20,930 nt of DNA from Verrucomicrobiota bacterium (GCA_005887855.1 VBQB01000258.1:1-20930); one strand, 5' to 3'; counted from the stretch's first letter, positions 1 to 8,418 are shown. Notes: generated by a model not told the origin, from the letters alone. Translations and numbers: made by a program.

Positions 1-607
1 TTCGCAAATTGCGAAATTCGTCATCCGCAGTCAAGATTATATTTGTAAAATTTCCGCCATGAGAGACAGGGAAAAGCAAGCATTATGTCAGAGGATGTGG
101 GCCCAGGGAGAGTGGTCAATCGTGGTGAATCACGACCGGGATCTGAACAAGTGCCACCAAAGCTCACGAAAGTTTCGGCGGCCCTAACGACTCGCAGTTT
201 TCCAGAGGCAACTAATGACTTTCTGCGCTGCCAGATCGGCCGGATGGTAAGCAAGCGCCACGGTCCAGTCTTTTACTTGATCCTCGTACGAGGCCAATGA
301 TGAGCGCGATCCTACAGAAAGAACTACTGAGCGCGGCCCGGGAGAGGCAACTCACTGAGATATTGGAGACCTCGCCTCTCGATTGGCACTTTGCCGGGTT
401 ACTCTCTCATCCCTTGCAAAATATTCGGAACCTTCGTCCTCCAGTTTCCGTAGTAGTAAGCATGCGAGAGATTGACCGAATTCAACAGCAGCCCATCCCG
501 ACATATCGTCCGCTTACTCTCCGACGGTACATTGCCGGCCCGAATTTGAGTTCGCATTTTTGAGAGTGAATTTTTCGAGAATTTACTCCTTTGCCACATT
601 TATTTGA
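1..607. other. Leading region with no supportable gene
   Basis: Short open frames occur here on both strands (for example 85-300 and 297-563 on the plus strand, which share an ATGA overlap). Their translations show no recognisable motif, no membrane segment and no good ribosome binding site. The first 15 bases form a perfect 7-bp inverted repeat with a one-base centre, not followed by a T-run. I read the stretch as non-coding or decayed sequence upstream of the operon, possibly the 3' flank of a gene left of the window. Confidence 0.4.
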
Positions 608-637
608 TTGACACGGAAAAACTAAATGTGGTTTAAT
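608..637 (+). promoter_or_regulatory. Candidate sigma70-type promoter of the polysaccharide operon
   Basis: A perfect -35 box TTGACA lies at 608-613 and a -10-like TTTAAT at 632-637, with an 18-base spacer. The predicted transcript would start near 644, giving an untranslated leader of about 50 bases before the first gene at 696. It is the best promoter match I found, and it sits at the head of a long unidirectional gene series. Prediction by eye only. Confidence 0.45.
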
Positions 638-695
638 CCTCGTTCTAATAGCCCTTGCGAGTTAGCGGGGTAGCAGCAGTGAAGGAAATCACCAG

Positions 696-1661
696 ATGAG
701 GGTAAAAGGTTCCTCTCCGAATGTCCGGCGGGCGACCAAGGGCGGCAGCATGTCCGAGGGTAAATTGGACGGATTCAGCCAGAGGCGCCGCACTTGCTCG
801 TTCCTGCGGGACAACGATCCGTCACCATTTCTGCGCAGAATCGTGTTTGACTTGTTTCAAAGCCGACCCTCGACCCCGTCGTCTATTGCCGGGAAAGAGA
901 ATTTGCCTGGCTCGAACGGGGAGAGAGCTCCTCACGCTGCGAGCGAATTCCCGGCAACGTCTCTCCGCATAGCGCCTGGCTGGAAATCCGGTCTCGATAT
1001 TACCTGCATTCTGCTTTCGCTGCCGGTCTGGCTGCCGCTGATGATTTTGCTCATGCTAGTGACGCGACTCGCCTCGCCCGGTCCGATTTTCTATCGGCAG
1101 GAACGCGTCGGCTTTGGCGGAAGACATTTTTTCATCTGGAAGTTCCGAACAATGAAGCTGAGCGCGGAGACACAAGTTCACGAGCGCCATTTTGAAGAAT
1201 TGATGCGGGTCGATTGTCCGATGACGAAGCTGGATGCTTACGGCGACCCACGCCTGGCACCTTTCGGGCGAATTCTGCGTGCGAGCGGGCTGGATGAGTT
1301 GCCCCAAATTTTCAACGTGCTTCGCGGTGAGATGAGTCTGGTCGGTCCGCGGCCCTGCACGCCGAATGAATTTGCCCATTATGAGCCGTGGCAACGGGAA
1401 CGCGTAAACGGTCTGCCGGGCTTGACCGGATACTGGCAGGTAAACGGCAAGAACAAAACGACGTTCAACGAGATGATCTGGATGGATCTGTTCTATCTCA
1501 AGAACGTGTCAATCCGGCTCGATCTGAAAATCATGCTCAAGACCGGCGCCGTTATCGCTGGGCAACTCTTCGAGTCTCAGCCGGCGGCGGCACACACACA
1601 CACACGCAGTCGGCAGAGCGGAAACCGTCGTTCACCGACCACGCGGATTTTACAAGCCTGA
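696..1661 (+). CDS. Bacterial sugar transferase (initiating phosphoglycosyl transferase)
   Basis: Transfers a sugar-1-phosphate from a nucleotide sugar to undecaprenyl phosphate at the inner membrane, the first step of repeat-unit assembly (family role). The protein has 321 residues. About 95 poorly conserved residues precede the core, which opens with a hydrophobic membrane segment at about 101-123, then FYRQERVG, the FIWKFRTMK motif, the acidic pair D200-E201 in LDELPQ, and SLVGPRP. This is the monotopic core of WcaJ/PglC-like enzymes without the four N-terminal helices of WcaJ. The start at 696 is chosen for GAAGGA at 681-686, nine bases upstream; an in-frame ATG at 750 is an alternative. 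The last 25 or so residues are a low-complexity tail encoded by a CA microsatellite and what follows. First gene of the apparent operon, 19 bases from the next. Confidence 0.92.
   Translation: MRVKGSSPNVRRATKGGSMSEGKLDGFSQRRRTCSFLRDNDPSPFLRRIVFDLFQSRPSTPSSIAGKENLPGSNGERAPHAASEFPATSLRIAPGWKSGLDITCILLSLPVWLPLMILLMLVTRLASPGPIFYRQERVGFGGRHFFIWKFRTMKLSAETQVHERHFEELMRVDCPMTKLDAYGDPRLAPFGRILRASGLDELPQIFNVLRGEMSLVGPRPCTPNEFAHYEPWQRERVNGLPGLTGYWQVNGKNKTTFNEMIWMDLFYLKNVSIRLDLKIMLKTGAVIAGQLFESQPAAAHTHTRSRQSGNRRSPTTRILQA
1591..1605 (+). repeat. CA dinucleotide microsatellite (7.5 units) inside a coding region
   Basis: Fifteen bases of alternating C and A follow a CGG triplet run in the 3' end of the sugar transferase gene, encoding His-Thr-His-Thr. 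The tract lies beyond the conserved catalytic core, so a length change would alter only the C-terminal tail and the junction with the following gene. Confidence 0.85.
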
Positions 1662-1680
1662 AGGAATCAGCTCGAAAAAT

Positions 1681-2775
1681 ATGAAAAAACAAATCGCAGT
1701 CGGAGTGCTCGGATGCGGTTATTGGGGACCGCTTCTGGTTCGCAACTTCAAAGGTCTTCCGGACTGCGAGCTCAAGGCGGTCTGCGACGTCAATACAGCG
1801 CGCTTAAAACATCTCAGCACGCTGTATCCGGATGTGGAAGGCACGACCGACACACAACAATTTGTCAACGGCTACGGGCTGGACGCGATCGTCATTGCCA
1901 CTCCGGTGAAGCATCATTATTCATTGGCCAAGGCGAGTTTGCTTGCAGGCAAACATACATTCATCGAAAAGCCGATGGCGACCTCTTCCGCCGAGTGTGA
2001 AGAACTAATCGAAATCGCTCAGCGCAACGGTCTGGTTTTGATGATCGATCACACTTTTCTCTATTCGTCGCCAGTGCAAAAGATTGCCGAAATTGTTCAA
2101 GCGGGGGATCTAGGTCGCATCCGCTATATTAATTGTCGGCGTCTCAACCTGGGACTATTCCAAAAGGATATCAATGTTGCCTGGGACCTGGCGCCGCACG
2201 ACATTTCGATCATTCTCCATATTCTCGGCGAATTTCCGATTGCGATTAACTGCCAGGGAAACGCTCATATCACCCCTCAGGTGGAGGACGTGACTAATAT
2301 GTCGCTCTTCTTCCCGCACAAACGCTTCGCCACCATCCAGAGCAGTTGGCTTGAGCCGAGGAAAATTCGCGAAATGACCATCGTCGGCACACGGCGCATG
2401 ATCGTGTATGACGATTTGCGGACGCGCGAAAAAATCCGCATCTACGATGCGCGGGTTGAGCGGCCGCCGCACTACGATACATTCGCTGAATTTCAATACT
2501 CGTACCATTACGGGGACAGCTACATCCCGCACATCCAGCAGGAGGAACCGCTGAAGCTGGCCTGCCAACATTTTATTGATTGCATCGAAACGCTTTCTCA
2601 ACCGATAACGGGTGGCCGTCAGGGACTGGAGATGGTCAGGATCCTCGAAGCGGCTTCCGTTTCCCTCAAGATGAACGGCGCCCCGGTGACATTTTCTAGT
2701 TGGAATGGTGCAACGGCGGCACCCGGACCGGCCAGAGCGGAAAAGATCCTGCAGGCTGAAGCATTCGCGGGATGA
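1681..2775 (+). CDS. Gfo/Idh/MocA family NAD(P)-dependent sugar oxidoreductase
   Basis: Probably oxidises a nucleotide sugar hydroxyl, as WlbA/WbpB do at C3 of UDP-GlcNAc-type uronates; the substrate is inferred only. The 364-residue protein has the N-terminal Rossmann motif GVLGCGYWG, the family EKP signature at E96-K97-P98, and the C-terminal domain catalytic-type motif APHDIS with H173. Length is normal for the family. The next gene's ATG at 2772 overlaps this stop codon as ATGA, suggesting translational coupling to the sugar aminotransferase. A dehydrogenase next to a DegT aminotransferase is the usual pairing for making amino sugars. The upstream spacing to AAGGA (1661-1665) is long, so initiation may depend on coupling. 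Confidence 0.9.
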   Translation: MKKQIAVGVLGCGYWGPLLVRNFKGLPDCELKAVCDVNTARLKHLSTLYPDVEGTTDTQQFVNGYGLDAIVIATPVKHHYSLAKASLLAGKHTFIEKPMATSSAECEELIEIAQRNGLVLMIDHTFLYSSPVQKIAEIVQAGDLGRIRYINCRRLNLGLFQKDINVAWDLAPHDISIILHILGEFPIAINCQGNAHITPQVEDVTNMSLFFPHKRFATIQSSWLEPRKIREMTIVGTRRMIVYDDLRTREKIRIYDARVERPPHYDTFAEFQYSYHYGDSYIPHIQQEEPLKLACQHFIDCIETLSQPITGGRQGLEMVRILEAASVSLKMNGAPVTFSSWNGATAAPGPARAEKILQAEAFAG

Positions 2776-3951
2776 GTAGTGAGCCAGCCGCGCACCGGCT
2801 CACTGCGGAACGCGTGAAGCTTTTGGCCGGAGCTGCCCGGATTGTCAGCGCATCAGCCAAGCCGCAAATGAAAGTTCCCTTTCTTGATCTGAAGGCGCAT
2901 CACGCGCCTTTACTTGAAAAATTCAATCGCGCCATTCGCGAGGTAATCGAGAGCAACGCATTTGCTGGCGGCCTACTGCGGCTCCCCTTACGCCATCGGC
3001 GTTGGCAATGGCACGGACGCGCTTTGGCTCACTCTCCTGGCGCTTGGGGTTGGACCGGGAGATGAAGTGATTACGGTCCCGAACACATTCATCGCCACGG
3101 CCGAGGCCATCACCTATTGCAAAGCTCAGCCGGTGTTTGTCGATGTGGACGAAAACACGTTCACGATGAACCCGGCCGAACTGAAGAAGAGCCTCACGGC
3201 AAGAACCAAGGCGATCATTCCAGTTCACCTCTTCGGGCAACCGGCGGACATGGATCCGATTTTGGAATTCGCGCACGCACACGGGCTTTTTGTCATTGAA
3301 GATGCCGCTCAAGCTCACGGCGCCGAGTACAAAGGTCGAAAAGCAGGCACATTGGGCGACGCCGGCTGTTTCAGCTTCTATCCGGGAAAAAATCTTGGCG
3401 CACTTGGCGAGGCTGGCGCGGTCGTGACGAACAACGCTGAGCTACGGAAGAAAATCCAGGTCCTTCGAGACCATGGCCAGGCCCGAAAATATTATCACAC
3501 CCTGGTCGGTTGGAATTGCCGGATGGACGGCATCCAGGCGGCCGTCCTGTCCATCAAATTGGGCCATCTTGCGGGAGGAAATCTCCTGCGGCGCGAACAC
3601 GCATTGCAATACAATCAGGCTTTCGCGGGAATCGATGAGGTTGCGACGCCGTTCGAGGCGCATTATGCGCGGCACGTTTACCACGTCTATGCGATTCGAT
3701 TACAGGAACGCGATGAAGTCCGGCGACGTCTGGAGGAAAACGAAATCGGATGCGCTGTGCACTATCCCATTCCGATTCATCTCCAGGAGGCCTGCCGAAA
3801 CCTCGGCTACACGGCGGGCGCGTTTCCAATCGCGGAGAATCTGGCCGAGGAATTTCTCTCTTTGCCGATGTTTCCTGAATTAACGGAAGAGCAAATCGAA
3901 TATGTCGCTCGCCGCGTCAGCGAAACAGTTGGCGTTGGAGTGCTCGCCTAG
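2772..3951 (+). pseudogene. DegT/DnrJ/EryC1/StrS sugar aminotransferase, disrupted by an internal deletion and frameshift
   Basis: Family members are PLP-dependent enzymes that aminate keto-sugars. The N-terminal part (frame of 2772) contains VPFLDLKAHHAPLLEKF and ends sensibly at ESNAFAGG. The rest reads in another frame from about 2962: LAAYCGSPYAIGVGNGTDAL, the VITVPNTFIATAEA segment, DAAQAHGAEYKGRKAG, and the PLP lysine in FSFYPGKNLGA (codon 3388-3390). The family normally has about a dozen residues, including a Phe-Glu, between these two parts. They are missing, and the loss changes the frame. Start could be 2772 (ATGA overlap with the dehydrogenase) or 2868, which gives the usual MKVPFLDL start. 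The downstream part alone (2962-3951, TTG start) would lack the N-terminal helix. It may be a true pseudogene or an assembly collapse. Confidence 0.85.
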
Positions 3952-3960
3952 CGAAAACTT

Positions 3961-5091
3961 TTGAAGATTCTTCAACCAACCGAATCAGGAACGAAGGAAG
4001 CCGCGGCGCTCTCGGGCGATTATTCTTTAGTCGAGCCTAAGACAACCAGCAAATCGCTGCAAATGCGGATCCTCGATCCTGTCCACGATCCGAGTTGGGA
4101 CCATGTTGTTGCTTTGCATCGCGATGCCGATTGTTTCCACACCAGTGCCTGGGCAAAGGTGCTTCACCAAACTTATAACCATCAGCCTTTTTATCTTCAG
4201 TTTTCCCGCGGACGCAGATTAACGGCGCTGACTCCGCTGATGGAAGTGCGCAGTCCGTTCACGGGCCGCCGCGGCGTCTGCCTTCCATTTAGCGATGCGT
4301 GCGAACCGCTCATCTTTGATCCGGAAGCGGTGGGTTTGGTAAGAGATCAGCTCGTTCGCTTCGCGCAAGAACGCCGCTGGAAACACCTTGAAATACGCGG
4401 GGGCAAATCCTTTCAACTCGCCCCGAGCGCAGCCACGAAATTTTACGGGCATACACTCGATTTGCGCAGCGGTGCCGAAGAATTGACCACTCGCTTCGCC
4501 AGTCCAGTCCGCCGGGCCATTCGCAAAGCAGAACGCAGCGATGTGAGCGCGGCCGTTGTCCGCAATCGTCCGGCCATTTCCGATTTTTACCGGCTTCATG
4601 TTCAAACGCGCCGACGTCACGGCCTCCCGCCGCAACCGGCCTCGTTTTTTCTGAACATCTACGAGCATATCATCAGGCCCGGTCTCGGTTTCATCGTCCT
4701 CGCACGGCGCGGATCGCGCCCAATTGCCGCCGCGATCTTCTTCCGCTTCGGAAAGAACGCGCTTTATAAATACGGCGCTTCTGACAAAAGATTTCAGGAA
4801 TTCCGCGCGAATAATCTTGTCATGTGGCGAGGCATTCAGTTTTTGGCGCGCAACGCCGCCGAAAAACTGCATTTTGGTCGCACCGCGTGCGAAAATGATG
4901 GGTTGCGACGATTCAAGCTTTCCTGGGGCACGGAGGAAGAAACAATTGATTACTTCCGAATTGATTCATCGGGTGGGCAGTGCTTAATTGCAGCCCCCCA
5001 TCACTCCGGATTCCACAAGAGGATCTTTGGCAGATTGCCATTGGCCTTCAACCGTCTGGCGGGCTCAATGATCTACCCGCATCTCGACTAA
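3961..5091 (+). CDS. FemAB/BioF2-like GNAT-fold acyltransferase
   Basis: A 376-residue protein of the GNAT-type acyltransferase group (BioF2/FemAB-like) found often in exopolysaccharide clusters; the acceptor is unknown. Visible family-like features are the early segment CFHTSAWAKVL, a central basic stretch SPVRRAIRKAERS, FYRLHVQTRRRHGLPPQP, then RPIAAAIFFRFGKNALYKYGAS and the closing LHFGRTACENDGLRRFKLSWG, the pattern seen in FemAB-type proteins linked to polysaccharide export. The frame opens with TTG at 3961, nine bases after the aminotransferase stop. An ATG at 4063 (residue 35) lies just before the conserved part and may be the real start. The stop codon is ten bases from the next ATG, so it is likely cotranscribed with the Wzz-like gene. 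Confidence 0.8.
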   Translation: MKILQPTESGTKEAAALSGDYSLVEPKTTSKSLQMRILDPVHDPSWDHVVALHRDADCFHTSAWAKVLHQTYNHQPFYLQFSRGRRLTALTPLMEVRSPFTGRRGVCLPFSDACEPLIFDPEAVGLVRDQLVRFAQERRWKHLEIRGGKSFQLAPSAATKFYGHTLDLRSGAEELTTRFASPVRRAIRKAERSDVSAAVVRNRPAISDFYRLHVQTRRRHGLPPQPASFFLNIYEHIIRPGLGFIVLARRGSRPIAAAIFFRFGKNALYKYGASDKRFQEFRANNLVMWRGIQFLARNAAEKLHFGRTACENDGLRRFKLSWGTEEETIDYFRIDSSGGQCLIAAPHHSGFHKRIFGRLPLAFNRLAGSMIYPHLD

Positions 5092-5101
5092 AGGTTAAAC
5101 T

Positions 5102-7075
5102 ATGACTGAAATCCGACGGGAAACGCAACAACACTCCGGGCTGAACCTGAGCGCCATCCTCTTTGCTCTGTTCAAGCGCAAATGGACAATCTTGCTTTGC
5201 GCGGCGGTGGGCATCATGGCCGCGGCGGCGTTTTATTTCTTCTATCCGCCTGTGTACGAGTCCCAGGCCAAGTTGCTGGTGCGCTATGTTCTAGAAAGGA
5301 GCGCCGTCGACTCCATCGACAGTACGAACGCCGCGCCACAGGCCGCGTTGAGCAGCAACGATAGAGTGATCGGCGCTGAAATCCAGATTCTGACCAGTTG
5401 GGATCTGGCCGTGCAAGTCGCCCAGGCGATCGGTCCCAAACGATTGCTGCCGCGTGCTGGGCAGGCGGCAACAGAAACTAACGCGGCCGGCACCATTAGC
5501 TCGGGCTTGACGGCGACTTCCAGCAAAGGAAGCAACATCATCTTCGTATCCTACGACAATAGTGACCCGCAGATCGCGACGCTCGTTTTGCAGGAACTGT
5601 TGAGTCGTTATTTCGTCAAGCATCTTGAAGTGCACCGCTCCGCTGGCGCCTTCGATTTTGTAACCCAACAAACCGATCAGGTTCGAGCGCGCTTAAACCA
5701 AACGGAGGACGCCCTAAAGTCGCTGAGGGACAAGACCGGGATTGTCTCGCTTAAGGAGGGCTCAGACGCCCTTACTGCCGAGGCGGCGAAAACTAAGGAA
5801 CAGCTTAATGACGCCGAGACGGAGCTGGCCGAACACAAAGCCCTTGTTAATCAGACGACGGAGAGCAAGTCAAAGAAGGGGTGGAGAACAAAAAGCTCGC
5901 CATCTGAAAAAAGCCCGCTAACTGAAAAAGCTCAAGTTGCCGGCACCGAGGCAAAAGTCGAGACACTTAAGGCCCGGCTTCGCGATATTCAGCAGAGAAT
6001 GAAGCAGTTTTCGGAGCTGGGGCCGCAAATGGACGAATTGCAGCGGAAGCGAGAGCTGGACGAGACGAATTACAAGTATTTCGCAGCGACGCTCGAAAAG
6101 GCGCGGATCGACGAGGCTTTGGACCCCTCCAAAATGCCCAACATTAGCGCCGTCCAGCGGCCCTCCCCTCCCATACCGGTGACCAAAACGCGCAATAGGA
6201 TTCTCATAGGACTGGCCGGCGGAGGGATAGCCTTGGGTATAGCGCTCGCGTTGTTAAGGGGATTGGCCTTGAACCGGACCGTTGGACGGCCACTCGAGTT
6301 GGAGACGCAGTTGCACATTCCGCTCATGCTCTCCATACCGTATTCCAGCAGTCGGAACGGACATTTGGCCTTGCCTCCGAATGGTTCACCGGCGAATGCT
6401 TTAGCACTCCCAACGAGGCCGCACCACTCTAAGTTGGCGCCCTGGGAGGCCGGCCATTTCATCCGGCCGTATTGTGAAGCGATTCGGGATCGCCTCAATC
6501 TTTATTTCGAACTCAAGCATTTGACGCACAAACCGAAGCTCGTGGGTGTTGCCGCCTTTTCAGAAGCAGCGGGAACTTCCACCCTCGCCGCCGGGCTCGC
6601 TGCCTCGCTTTCGGAAGCCAATGACGGTAAGGTCCTTCTCGTTGATATAAACCTGGGCCCTGAGGACGTTCACCCGTTCTTCAAGGGCAAGCCTGCGTAT
6701 TCTCTTAACGCAGCTCTTAAGCGACACAGTGCGATCGCCTCGGCTGCGGATAATCTCTATCTGGCTACCGTGGGATCCCCCAATACTGGGCCGGCGCAGC
6801 TCGGCTTGAAAAAATTCTTCGACATGATGCCAAATCTAAAAGCGAGCGACTTCGACTACATCATTTTTGACATGCCTCCGCTAAGCCAGACGAGTCCCAC
6901 GTGGGGGATGGCTGCTTTCGTGGACAAGCTTTTGCTCGTCATCGAGGCGGAAAAGAACAACCGCGAGATTATAAAGCGCGGCTACGGGAAGTTGGTCGCG
7001 GGGCGAGACAATGTTGAGGTGGTGGTTAACAAGACGCGTTCCTACGTTCCGAAGTGGCTCGATGCTGAATCTTGA
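5102..7075 (+). CDS. Wzz/GumC-type chain-length regulator fused to a degenerate BY-kinase (ATPase) domain
   Basis: Polysaccharide co-polymerase of the inner membrane, expected to set chain length and assist export. Of 657 residues, an N-terminal Wzz domain starts after the first membrane helix (about 30-48). A long coiled-coil periplasmic region follows, with a GNVR-like end (DELQRKRELDETNYKYF) and a proline-rich PSPPIP, then a second helix (about 367-390). A cytoplasmic ATPase-like domain spans about 480-650. In that domain the Walker A equivalent is AAFSEAAGTSTLA (484-496), where the lysine of GKS/T is replaced by Thr492. Walker A' reads VLLVDIN, so its second acidic residue is lost. Walker B DYIIFDMPP (585-593) is kept. 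The C-terminus lacks a tyrosine cluster (one Tyr near the end). So the fold is probably kept without kinase activity. AAGG at 5091-5094 serves as the ribosome site. Confidence 0.9.
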   Translation: MTEIRRETQQHSGLNLSAILFALFKRKWTILLCAAVGIMAAAAFYFFYPPVYESQAKLLVRYVLERSAVDSIDSTNAAPQAALSSNDRVIGAEIQILTSWDLAVQVAQAIGPKRLLPRAGQAATETNAAGTISSGLTATSSKGSNIIFVSYDNSDPQIATLVLQELLSRYFVKHLEVHRSAGAFDFVTQQTDQVRARLNQTEDALKSLRDKTGIVSLKEGSDALTAEAAKTKEQLNDAETELAEHKALVNQTTESKSKKGWRTKSSPSEKSPLTEKAQVAGTEAKVETLKARLRDIQQRMKQFSELGPQMDELQRKRELDETNYKYFAATLEKARIDEALDPSKMPNISAVQRPSPPIPVTKTRNRILIGLAGGGIALGIALALLRGLALNRTVGRPLELETQLHIPLMLSIPYSSSRNGHLALPPNGSPANALALPTRPHHSKLAPWEAGHFIRPYCEAIRDRLNLYFELKHLTHKPKLVGVAAFSEAAGTSTLAAGLAASLSEANDGKVLLVDINLGPEDVHPFFKGKPAYSLNAALKRHSAIASAADNLYLATVGSPNTGPAQLGLKKFFDMMPNLKASDFDYIIFDMPPLSQTSPTWGMAAFVDKLLLVIEAEKNNREIIKRGYGKLVAGRDNVEVVVNKTRSYVPKWLDAES

Positions 7076-7188
7076 TCGAATGCGTTCATAGCGGCTGCAC
7101 TGCGGTTCCAATTCTTGCAAGCGGTCGCTCCCGGTTCCCTGGGTGCTTGCAGTGACCATTAGCGCGACCACCGAACTCGGGATACCTC

Positions 7189-8187
7189 GTGTTACGCAAT
7201 AGAATTTATTTCGGGTTAAAGCCCTTCGTTCCTCTCAAGCTGCGGATCGCGATTCGCCGCGGATTTGCCTTACGGCTGCGGGAGCGAGTCCGGGACATCT
7301 GGCCAATCATGCCCGGCTCCGAGCGCGTGCCTGACGGTTGGCCCGGGTGGCCCGATGGCAAGAAGTTTGCCTTGGTCTTAACCCACGACGTCGAACGTCA
7401 GGCGGGTTTGGACAAGTGCAGGGCTTTGCTGCGACTCGAGCAGGAGCTGGGCTTCCGCTCTTCATTCAATTTTGTTCCGGAGGGAAGCTATAAGGTTCCT
7501 GCGCAATTAAGAGAAGAACTGGTGCGCAACGGCTTCGAGGTAGGCGTCCACGATCTTAAGCATGACGGAAGACTTTATCGGTCTCGACGGGAGTTCAGGC
7601 AAAGGGCCGCGCGAATCAATCGCTATCTCGCTGAGTGGGGAGCTGTTGGATTTAGATCAGCATTTATGCTGCGCAAGCTAGATTGGTTGCACGAGTTGGG
7701 CATTGGATATGATGCATCGACCTTCGACACTGACCCGTTCGAACCACAGCCGGAAGGGTGCCAAACCATCTTCCCATTCTGGGTGCCGCGTCCGACCGGC
7801 GGTTCCATCAACCATCAACGATCAACTGTCAACTCTTCTTCAAGAGGTTACATCGAGCTGCCCTACACTCTGCCGCAGGATTTCACGCTTTTCTTATTGT
7901 TATGCGAGAAGACGACAGATATCTGGCGCCGAAAACTCGACTGGATCGCCGAGCACGGTGGAATGGCCTTAATCGACACACACCCAGACTACATGGCCTT
8001 GGACGGCTCAAGTCAAAAGACCGAGGAGTACCCGATCGAACTTTACAAGGAGCTTTTGGATTATATCCGTTTAAGGTATTCCGGCGAGTACTGGCCTGCT
8101 CTCCCTAGACAAGTCGCTGCTCATTGCTCGAGAGTGTGGCCCAATCCCAGAACCACGCGCAGGATTCGACTCTCTTCCTTCGCTTAG
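7189..8187 (+). CDS. NodB-type polysaccharide deacetylase
   Basis: Predicted metal-dependent de-N- or de-O-acetylase acting on the glycan; substrate unknown. The 332-residue product has the first motif LTHDVE (H66, D67), the metal-ligand motif GVHDLKHDGRLY (H121, H125) and a late DTHPDYM (H265), in the usual NodB-barrel order. No signal peptide is evident, so it may act on cytoplasmic intermediates. The start is GTG at 7189, after a 113-base gap with no clear ribosome site. Residues around 202-217 (GGSINHQRSTVNSSS) come from an array of four heptamers and look like an insertion between FWVPRP and GYIELPYTLPQD. The last 15-20 residues do not look native: from about 8149 the DNA, read in another frame, is homologous to this gene's own C-terminal part, so the tail is a junction with a decayed second copy. 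Confidence 0.88.
   Translation: MLRNRIYFGLKPFVPLKLRIAIRRGFALRLRERVRDIWPIMPGSERVPDGWPGWPDGKKFALVLTHDVERQAGLDKCRALLRLEQELGFRSSFNFVPEGSYKVPAQLREELVRNGFEVGVHDLKHDGRLYRSRREFRQRAARINRYLAEWGAVGFRSAFMLRKLDWLHELGIGYDASTFDTDPFEPQPEGCQTIFPFWVPRPTGGSINHQRSTVNSSSRGYIELPYTLPQDFTLFLLLCEKTTDIWRRKLDWIAEHGGMALIDTHPDYMALDGSSQKTEEYPIELYKELLDYIRLRYSGEYWPALPRQVAAHCSRVWPNPRTTRRIRLSSFA
7806..7833 (+). repeat. Heptamer array inside the deacetylase gene
   Basis: Four consecutive 7-base units, CATCAAC, CATCAAC, GATCAAC and TGTCAAC, lie inside the coding frame. All share TCAAC in the same phase. The reverse-strand reading of each unit begins GTTGA. A partly similar TCTTCTT follows. Because the TGA core is on the minus strand, the plus-strand frame stays open. 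It resembles the other short tandem arrays found between genes further downstream. Confidence 0.8.
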
Positions 8188-8418
8188 GGGTGCTGACGAT
8201 CGATGTCTGGTGCAAAAAGCTTGACTGGACAGTCCAGAACGGCGGGATGGGCGTTGGTGAACGTCCATCCTGATTATTTGTGCTTTGATGGCGCGGTGGC
8301 GAGGACAAAGGGAATATCCAATTAGCCGTTACAAGTCGTTTTTTGGAATAAGACCCCGAGAGAGGTGGCACAACTTTGCGCTCGTGCCCTGAACGATCTC
8401 GCGGTTAACAAAGCGTAG
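8149..8418 (+). pseudogene. Decayed 3' remnant of a second NodB-type deacetylase
   Basis: Read across three frames, this segment recovers the C-terminal part of the preceding deacetylase. QDSTLFLRLGVLTIDVWCKK parallels QDFTLFLLLCEKTTDIWRRK. It continues as LDWTVQNGGM, then after a one-base shift ALVNVHPDYLCFDG (compare ALIDTHPDYMALDG), after another EYPISRYKSFF (compare EYPIELYKEL), and finally PRE-VAQLCARAL ending at a TAG at 8416-8418. Two shifts look like single extra G bases near 8248 and 8310; part of the segment before PRE is missing. Nucleotide divergence from the intact copy is high, so this is an old paralogue rather than a fresh duplication. Its 5' end overlaps the stop of the upstream gene. 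Confidence 0.75.

Noticed and set aside
1..15. Perfect palindrome TTCGCAA-A-TTGCGAA at the window start as an operator or terminator
   Set aside because: No T-run, no adjacent gene or promoter to regulate, and the sequence to the left is not available.
85..563. Two small plus-strand frames joined by an ATGA overlap, possibly a small operon
   Set aside because: No recognisable motif, no ribosome site for the first, and a composition like non-coding DNA.
2155..2601. Minus-strand frame of 148 codons opposite the first oxidoreductase
   Set aside because: A shadow of the real gene; no motif and no start signal.
4219..4872. Long minus-strand frame (217 codons) opposite the GNAT gene
   Set aside because: It mirrors the coding frame of the FemAB-like gene, whose motifs are clear; its own translation shows no motif.
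7116..7151. Inverted repeat TGCAAGC/GCTTGCA in the spacer before the deacetylase as a terminator
   Set aside because: The loop is 22 bases, the stem is only 7 bp and no T-run follows.
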